Source: Tumebacillus_A lipolyticus
Lineage (GTDB): Bacteria > Bacillota > Bacilli > Tumebacillales > Tumebacillaceae
Assembly (NCBI RefSeq): GCF_042682745.1
Contig: NZ_JBHUIO010000009.1
Span: 62,001-126,000 of the forward strand
DNA length: 64,000 bases
Reading direction: 5' to 3'
Made by a program: the position numbers and the translations under genes. The notes beneath the pieces were generated by a model. It was given only the letters and a program-made list of their open reading frames with translations. It had not been told where the DNA came from and ran no database searches. Shown here one piece after another: positions 12,001-21,000 of this stretch. Every line of letters starts with the position of its first letter. Position 1 is the first letter of the stretch.

Positions 12001-15000
12001 GCCTGCGGATCGGGCAGCAGCTCGCTTCCGGCTGCTGTGATCAGCGAGAACCGTTTCAGCTCGCGATCAGGATCTTCCACCACCTGCTCCAGCAGGAGGC
12101 AGAACTGCTCCATGAACAGCTCCATCCGCTCGTTCGTGAAGCGTCCCGCCTGGTAGACGAGGCTCAAGCGGAACTGTTCCTCGTTTTCCGAGATGTACAG
12201 CGTCATCAAAAATTTGGACGCCGGATCTTCGTTTGCTGTGAGCGGTGCGAGGACGAGGTTGGGCAGGGTCAGCTCCGCATCTGGCGTATTCACAAAATTG
12301 ACCATCACATCGAAGATCGGGTTGCGGTGCAGATCGCGCTCCGGCTGAATCTCTTCGACGATCTTCTCAAACGGCACCTCTTGATGCGCATACGCCTCCA
12401 ACGTCGTCTCGCGCACGCGATCCAACAGATCGCGGAAGCTGCTCGCCTCTGCGAGATCGGTGCGCAGCGCCAGCGTGTTCAGCAGGATGCCGATCAGCCC
12501 TTCTGTCTCCACCAAGTTACGCCCGGCGACCGGCGTGCCGACGATCAGATCCTCTTGCCCGCTCAGGCGGCTGAGCAATGTCTTAAAGGCGGCGAGCAGC
12601 GTCATAAACGGAGTCGTGCCTGCCTGCTGACCCAGCTGTTTCAAACTGCGGGTCAAGCCCTTGGAGAGTACGACCGTCCGCTTGCCGCTCCGTCCATCCT
12701 GCTCTGCCGTTACAAGATCGGTCGGCAGCTCAAGCACCGGAAGCTCGCCTGCGAGCTTCGCTTTCCAATATCCGATCTGCTCCTCTAGCGTCTCGCCCTG
12801 CATCCAGTTGCGCTGCCAGATCGCATAGTCGGCAAACTGAACTGGCAGCTCCTTGAGCGGCGAGGGCTGGCCTTGCGCGAAGGCGTGGTACAGCGCGGCA
12901 AACTCTTCGACGAGCACGCTCGTCGACCATCCGTCGGAGATGATGTGGTGCATGTTGAGCAGCAGGGCATGCTGCTCATCGCCAAGCTTGACCAAAGTCG
13001 CGCGCAGCAGCGGGCCTCGCTGCAGGTCGAACGGCTCTCGCGCATCTTGAAGCACCAGCCGTCCCAACGTTTCTTCGCGATCTGCTTCCGCCGATAGATC
13101 GAGCAGATCCAAGTTGAAATCGAGCGCGGCGGCGATCACCTGCACCGCCTGCTCCTCCACCAGTTGGAAGGTGGTGCGCAAAGATTCATGGCGGCAGATG
13201 ATCTCGTCAAAACTGCGCCGCACCGCCTCCACATCGAGCGAACCGTGCAACCGGAAGGCCATCGGGATGTTGTACGCATTGCTTCCCGGCGCGAGCTGAT
13301 CGAGGAACCAAAGCCGCTGTTGCGCATACGAGAGCGGGATCAGCTCAGGGCGCTGCGCTTTGCGAAGCGGCGGCAGTCGCACTTCTGTCGCGCGCTGCTC
13401 ATCGCCGCCCAGCAGTTTGGCAAGACCTGCGACCGTCGGGTGGTCAAACAGCGCTCGCAGTGGCAGCTCCGCTTGAAACACCTCCCGAATCCGCGAGATC
13501 AGCCGCGCTCCGAGCAGCGAGTGTCCGCCCAGCTCGAAGAAATGATCGAACGCGCCGACCTGTTCCACTTCGAGCAGCTCTGAAAACAGCTGGGCCAGCT
13601 TCTCTTCCACCTCTCCTCGCGGCGCCACATACTCGATCTCCAGATCGGGGCGGCCCTCCGGCTCTGGAAGCGAGCGCTCATCCAGCTTGCCGTTAGCGGT
13701 GAGCGGAAACGATTCGAGCACGACATACGCGCTCGGCTGCATGTAGTCGGGCAGGCGGTCGCGCACAAACTGACGCAGCTCTCCCAAGTCCACCGGCTGC
13801 GCAGGATCGAGCACGAGGTAGGCGACGAGGCGCTTCAAACCTGACACCGCATCTCGCACCAGCACGGCCGGTTTCACGACGGCCGGATGCTGTGCGAGCA
13901 CCGCCTCGATCTCGCCAAGCTCGATGCGAAACCCGCGGATTTTGACTTGGTTGTCGATGCGACCTACATATTCGAGCGTACCATCGGCGAGCCATCGCAC
14001 CGAGTCGCCCGTCTTGTACAGGCGCTCCCCCGCGACGAACGGACTGGCTACAAATTTCTCATCGGTCAGATCGTTCCGGTTTAAATATCCGAGCGCCAGC
14101 CCGACGCCGCCGACGTGCAGTTCTCCCGTCACCCCGATCGGCACCGGCTGCATCTGCTCATCGAGCACGTAGGCGGTCGTCTTGGCGATCGGGCGGCCGA
14201 TCGGGACGATCGCCCCGATCTGATCGGCCGTCGTGAGCAACTGAGCGGTCGCGACGGTCGTCACCTCTGTCGGTCCGTAGAGGTTGAGCACCGGACAGCC
14301 CAGCTGTTCGAGTACCTGTCTGGCATGATGGGCAGACATCGCTTCACCGCCCGATCCGAGCAAGCGAAGACCGCGCAACCCTTCGAGGTACACGTCGACC
14401 ATCTGTTGGAACAGACCAGCCGTCAGGAACAGCACCGTCACGCCGTGCGCCTGAATCGCCTGTCCGATCTCTTCTGCAGAAGCTTTAAAGGGTGGGAACA
14501 CGACCAGCTTCGCGCCGTTCAGCAAAGCCCCCCAGATCTCCAGAGTTGACGCATCGAAGGAGATCGGCGCATATTGCAGCGCCACATCGTCAGACGAGTA
14601 GGGCAGTGCAGCTGTCGGTCCATAGACCAACCGCACGATCCCGCTGTGCGGAATCAAAACCCCTTTGGGCATGCCGGTCGAGCCTGATGTGTACATCACA
14701 TACGCCAACGAATCCGGCGCATAGGCAGACGACAAGTTCTCACCGCTTTCCGCTGCGATCTCTTCGGTGAGCGCATCGATGCTCATCGTCTGCGCCGAGT
14801 GCGGCGGAAGTTTTTCCGCGAGGTGCGCCTGTGTGAGGATCACGCCGACCTGCGTGTCGTCGAGCATGTGGCGCAAGCGCTCAGCCGGATAGGTCACATC
14901 GATCGGCACATAGGCGCCACCCGCTTTCAGGATCGCCAGCACCCCGACGATCATCTCGATCGAGCGCTCCATCGCAAGCCCCACCAGCGACCCGTTCGTC

Positions 15001-18000
15001 ACCCCTCTGTTTTGCAGGCAGCGAGCGACGCGGTTGGCTTGTTGGTTCAACTGTCCGTAGGACAGCGTCTGCTCGCCAAAGACGAGCGCGACCCGCTCGG
15101 GTGATGTTTCCGCCTGTCGCTCAAACAGCTGATGCACCGAAAGCTCAGGCAGCTCCACGTTCGTCCGATTCCACTCGTACAGCATCTGCTGCCGCTCGCG
15201 CTCGGTCAGCAGCGGCAACGAGCGCAACTTCGCCTCGGGACGTTCCACCACCAGTTCAAGCAGATGCACAAAATGGTCGACCATCCGCTGTGCGGTCGCC
15301 TGGTCAAACAGATCCGCATTGTAGGACAGCGTGCCGTACAGCTCGCTTTCCCCTTCGCCGATGTTCATCGTCAGGTCGAACTTCGCCTGCTCGCTCGAAA
15401 GCTCCACCTGCTGGAAAGTCATCCCTTCCACTTCCAAGCTGCCCAGCGGGGTGTTTTGCAGGGCGAACATCACTTGGAACAGCGGCGAGTGGCTCATGTT
15501 GCGCTCCGGCTGAAGCTCGGCCACCAGCATTTCAAACGGCATCTCCTGATGGGCGTACGCTTCCAGCGTCGTCCCCTTGACCTGCCGCAACAGGTCAGAA
15601 AAGCTCAGATCGCCCGACAGGTCGGTCCGCATGACCAGCGTGTTGACAAAAAAGCCGATCAGCGCTTCAAGCTGCGCGCGGTTGCGCCCGGCGATCGGCG
15701 TGCCGACCGAGATGTCGTCCTGCCCGCTGTAACGGCTGAGCAGGATGTTAAACGCGCTGAGCAACGTCATGTACAGTGTCGCCCCTTCGCGCCTGCCCAA
15801 CTCGACCAACCTGTTTCTCATCTGATGATCGAGCATAAACGTGACGATGTCGCCGCGATGCGTCTGCACCGCGGGACGCGGACGATCGGTCGGCAGCTGT
15901 AAAACGCTGCGCTCCCCGCCGAGCTTTTGCTTCCAATAAGCTAACTGCTGCTCAAGCACTTCGCCTTGCAAGCGTTCGCGCTGCCAGTACGCATAGTCCG
16001 CATATTGGATCGACAGCTCCGGAAGCGGAGAGGGCTGCCCTTTGGAAAACGCATCGTACAGAACCCCGAACTCGCTGATAAACACGCCCATCGACCAGCC
16101 GTCGGAGATGATGTGATGCATCGTCAGCAAGAGCACATGATCTTCCGCCCCCGCCTTCAGCAGCTGCAGACGCACCAGCGGCCCTTTCGCCAAGTCAAAA
16201 GCGTGCGCCTGCTCCGCTTCGGCCAAGCGGTAGATCTCCGCCTCCACATCGGCAAAGCCGCGCAGATCGAGCAGCGGGAGCGGGCGGAACTCCGGCTCTT
16301 CGATCACTTGCATCGGCTCGCCGTCGATCTCTTTAAACACGGTGCGCAGCGATTCATGGCGACAGATCATCTCATGAAAAGCTTGTTCAAGCGCCCGCAC
16401 ATCCAGCTTGCCGATCATCCTCACTGTCGTCGGAATGTTGTACAGCGAAGTGCCAGGGTCCATCTGATCGACCAGCCACAACCGCTGCTGCGCAAAAGAA
16501 AGCGGCATCTGGACGACCTCATCCAGCTCATCTGCTCCCTCCGCTTGGTCGGGAAGCTTTCGCCACGCTTCCTCGTCCATCTGCACACAGTCGCTCAACT
16601 TCTCCGCCAATTCGGCGACGGTCGGCGCCGCGAACAGGGTGGCCACCGGCACTTCCACCTTCAACTCGGCCATGATCAGCGACAGCAGACGGGTCGCCAA
16701 CAGCGAATGACCGCCCAGCTCGAAAAAGTTGTCCTCTACGCCCACCTGTGGCAAGTTGAGCACTTTAGCATACAGTTCGGCCAGCGCTTGCTCAAGCGGC
16801 GTTCTCGGTGGCAGATACTCCGCTTGCAGTCCTGCACGATCTCCTTCCGGTGTCGGCAGCGCTTTGCGATCGACCTTGCGCGACGCATTGAGCGGCAGTT
16901 GGTCGAGGAACATCAAGTAGGAAGGCAACATATACCCAGGCAAAACGTCGGAGAGGTAGCTGCGCAGCCCTTCTTTCGTGACTTCCATCCCCTGGCGGAA
17001 GACCACATAGGCGACCAAGCTCTTTTCCCCTGGCACGACTTCCCGGGCGAGCACAGCCGCCGCTTGCACATGCGGATGTTGGAGAAGCGCGCTTTCCACT
17101 TCGCCAAGCTCGACGCGAAAGCCGCGAATTTTCACCTGATCGTCGACGCGGCCTAAAAACTCGACCTCTCCCGTTGCCGACCAGCGAACCAGGTCGCCCG
17201 TCCTGTACAGACGACCGAAGCGATGCGTGACAAACCGCTCGCGAGTCAGCTCCTCACGCCCAGCGTACCCGCGCGCAACGCTCAACCCGCCGATGTACAG
17301 TTCGCCCGGCACGCCGATCAGCTGGAGACTCCCTTTTTGATCCAAGATGAACAGCTCCGCATTGTGGATCGGACGGCCGATCGGCGGAAAGCTCAGATCT
17401 CCGGTCACCTCATGTGCGCTCACCACGTGCGTTTCGGTCGGGCCGTACTGATTGAACAGCTGGCAGCCCGCCCCGTGGCCGATCAGATGGGAGATCGCAG
17501 GTGTCAACTGCAGCTGATCGCCCGCTGTGTAGATCTCGCGCAGCGCGAGCGTTTCCTCTTCCAGCGCTCGAAACGATTCGGCGATCTGTTGAAGCGCGAC
17601 AGATGGCAAGAACATCCGCTCGACTCGCTGCTCCCGCAAAAAGCGCACAAGTCGCAGCGCATCTTGGCGCACCTCCTCGGCGAGCAACACGAGCGTACCG
17701 CCCGAGCACAATGCGCTGAACAGCTCTTGGAAAAACACGTCGAACGTTGCGGCCGCATACTGCAGCGTGCGCTGTTCTGGCAAAAAGCGGCCATCTCCAA
17801 GCTGCCAACCGATCAGGTTGGCGAGCGGCAGGTGGTGCATCAAGACCCCTTTCGGCACGCCTGTCGTTCCCGATGTGTACAGAAGATACGCTTCCGCTTC
17901 CAGCGATGCTTCATCACCTGCGCTGCGCACAGCAGACGCTGTCGGCTCTCCTTCGAGGAAGAGCACCGTCAAGCCTTGATGCGGGAGCTGGTCGAGCGAC

Positions 18001-21000
18001 GACCTTTGCGTCACCAAAACGGAGATGCCCGCATCTGCCAGCACGAAGGACAGCCGCTCCTGCGGATGCGTTTTGTCGAGCGGGACGCAGCATCCACCCG
18101 CTTTGAGCACGGCGAGGATGGCGACGATCAGCTCCGGCGAGCGCTCCAAGCACAGGCCGACGCGCGATCCGCTGCTCACACCGCTCTGCACAAGTTCGGC
18201 CGCCCAACGATCGGCCAACCGATCGAGCTGACGGTAGGAAAGCGTCTGCCCATCGCCGAGCACAGCCAGCGCATCTGGCGTGTGAAGCGCCTGTCGTTCG
18301 AACAGCTGGTGTACGCACAGCTCTTCCAGCGCCACCTGTTGACCGCTTCCCCAAGCGAGCAACTTTGCGACATCCGCATCTGTCAGCAGATCGATCTCGC
18401 TCACCTTCTGCTCCGCATTATGCACCACTTGCTCGATCAACCGTTCCCAATTGTGCAGCAGTCTGCGAACCGTTTGCTCCTCAAACAGATCGGTGCTGTA
18501 TTCAAGTGTGCAGAGGATCCCGTCCTCCCACTCTTCCGCATCGAGGAGCAGATCGAATTTTGCCGTCTTGCTCTCGATCGGGAGCACCGACAGCTGAGCG
18601 CCTGGCAGCTCGGCCGTCCGCTTCGGCGTGTTTTGCAGTACAAACATCGTCTGAAAGATCGGGGAGTGGCTCAGATTGCGCGCGACGCGCAGCTCCTCGA
18701 CCAGCCTTTCAAACGGAACATCCTGATGCGCATAGGCGTCGAGCGCCGTCTTGCGCGCGCGGGCGAGCAGTTCGCGGAACGTCGGATCGCCCGACAGGTC
18801 GGCACGCATCGCCAGCGTGTTGGTGAAAAAGCCGATCAGCCCTTCCACCTCAGCCTGGGCACGCCCTGCGATCGGGGAGCCGATGATGAAGTCCTCCTGC
18901 CCTGAATGGCGGAAGAGCAACGCTTGGAAAGTTGCCAACAGCGTCATGTACAGCGTCGCTCCATCGCGTTTCCCCAGCTTTTTCAGCCCGTTGGTCAGCT
19001 CTTTGGACAGCCTGAAATCGATGCCGGCACCGCGGTAGGATTGCACGACAGGCCGCGGGCGGTCGGCTGCAAGCTGCAGAACGGGCAGCTCGCCTGCGAG
19101 CTGCTTTTTCCAATAGCCGACCTGCTCGTCCAGCACTTCCCCTTGCAACCAGTACCGCTGCCATTCTGCATAATCGAAATATTGCACAGGCAGCGCGGGC
19201 AAGGTGGACGCCTCCCCGCGCACAAACAGTTCATACAGCGTGGAGAGCTCCTCGATAAACACGCCGAGCGACCAACCGTCGGAGATGATATGATGCATGA
19301 CCACCACCAGCAGATGTTCCACTGCAGTGAGCTTGAGCAAGCCGGTGCGGAGCAGCAGATCTTGTGACAGATCGAACGCGCGCTCCACCTCCGCCTGCAC
19401 CAATCCGCGGGCGGTTCGCTCCCGCACCTCATCGGGCAGATGCGTCAGATCGAGCAGCGGCATCGCCAGATAGGGTTGCTCAGCGATCACCTGCATCGGT
19501 TCGCCGTCGACGGTGACAAACGTGGTGCTGAGCGCTTTGTGGCGCTTGACGATCTCGCGGAAGCTCTTCGCCAGCGCCTCCAGCTGAAGATCGCCAGCAA
19601 AGCGAACGGCCGTCGAGATGTGATACGCCGACTTTTCGGTCATCAGGCGATCGAGAAACCACAACCGCTGCTGGCTGAAGGAGAGCTGGTAGGGACTTGT
19701 TCGCTTGGTCGGCAGGATCGGTGGCATTGTCCGCGCCCCCCGCTTCAAGCGGCCGATCTGCGGTTGCGCCGTCTCTTCGCGCTTCGCTTGCTGTTCGCTT
19801 TCGATCAGCGAAGCGAGCCCTTCCACCGTCGAGGCGGAGACGAACAGTTCGCGCATTGGCAGCTCTACCCCGAGCTCCGTCCGAATTTTGGTCAGCAGCC
19901 GCGTGGCCAGCAGCGAATGTCCGCCCAAGTCAAAAAAGTCGTCCAGCAGGCCGACTTGCGATACATCGAGCAGCTCTGAAAAGAGCGCTGCCACCCGCTC
20001 CTCGATCGGTGTGCGCGGTGCGACATACTCGCTTCTCACCTCGGCGAACAGCTCATCGGGAGCTGGGAGTGCGCGGCGGTCCACTTTTCCGTTCGCGGTG
20101 AGCGGCAGCGCGTCGAGCAGGACGAACGTCTGAGGCACCATATACTCTGGCAGACGCTCTTGCAAAAACGCCCGCACTTCCTGCCTGATCGCATCCGCTT
20201 CCGCCTCGCCGCTCTGCACAGCGTAGGCGACCAAACGCTTCTCGCCGCGCGCATCCTGATGCAAGATCACCGCCGCTTCGCGAATCGCTTCGTGCTCCTG
20301 CAAGGTCGCTTCGATCTCACCCAGCTCGATGCGGAACCCGCGCAGCTTCACCTGATTGTCAATCCGTCCTAAAAACTCCAGATTGCCGTCATTGCGCCAA
20401 CGCGCCAAGTCGCCCGTCTTGTACAGATAGGCATCCGGATCGCTTGCAAACGGGTCTTCCACAAATCGTTCCACCGTCAGTTCGGGCAGGTTCCAATAGC
20501 CGAGCGCCAGCCCATCGCCACCTGTGCACAGCTCGCCCGGAACGCCGGGCGGAAGCGGTTGCATCCGCTCATCCAACACATAGACGGTCGTGTTGGCGAC
20601 CGGAACTCCGATCGGCACCCCCGCTTCGATGTCGGCGATGCTTTTGACCTCATAGGTGGTCGTAAACGTTGTGTTTTCGGTCGGGCCATACACGTTGATC
20701 AGGCGACAGGTCAACCCTGCTAACACTTTCTTCGCATGCGCCACCGACATCACATCACCGCCGGTCAGCAGTTGGCGCAGTCCGCGCAGCGCTTCCAGAT
20801 TGCTGTCGATCATCTGGTTGAACAGACCGCTGGTCAGAAGCAGAGTGGTCACCCCTCGCTCCACCACCACGCGACCCAGCTCTTCGAGCGAGGCCTGGTA
20901 AGGAGGGAACATGACCAATCTGCCCCCGCTGAGCAGAGCGCCCCAAATCTCAAATGTTGAACCATCAAACGCGACGGGCGCATATTGCAAAAACACTTCC

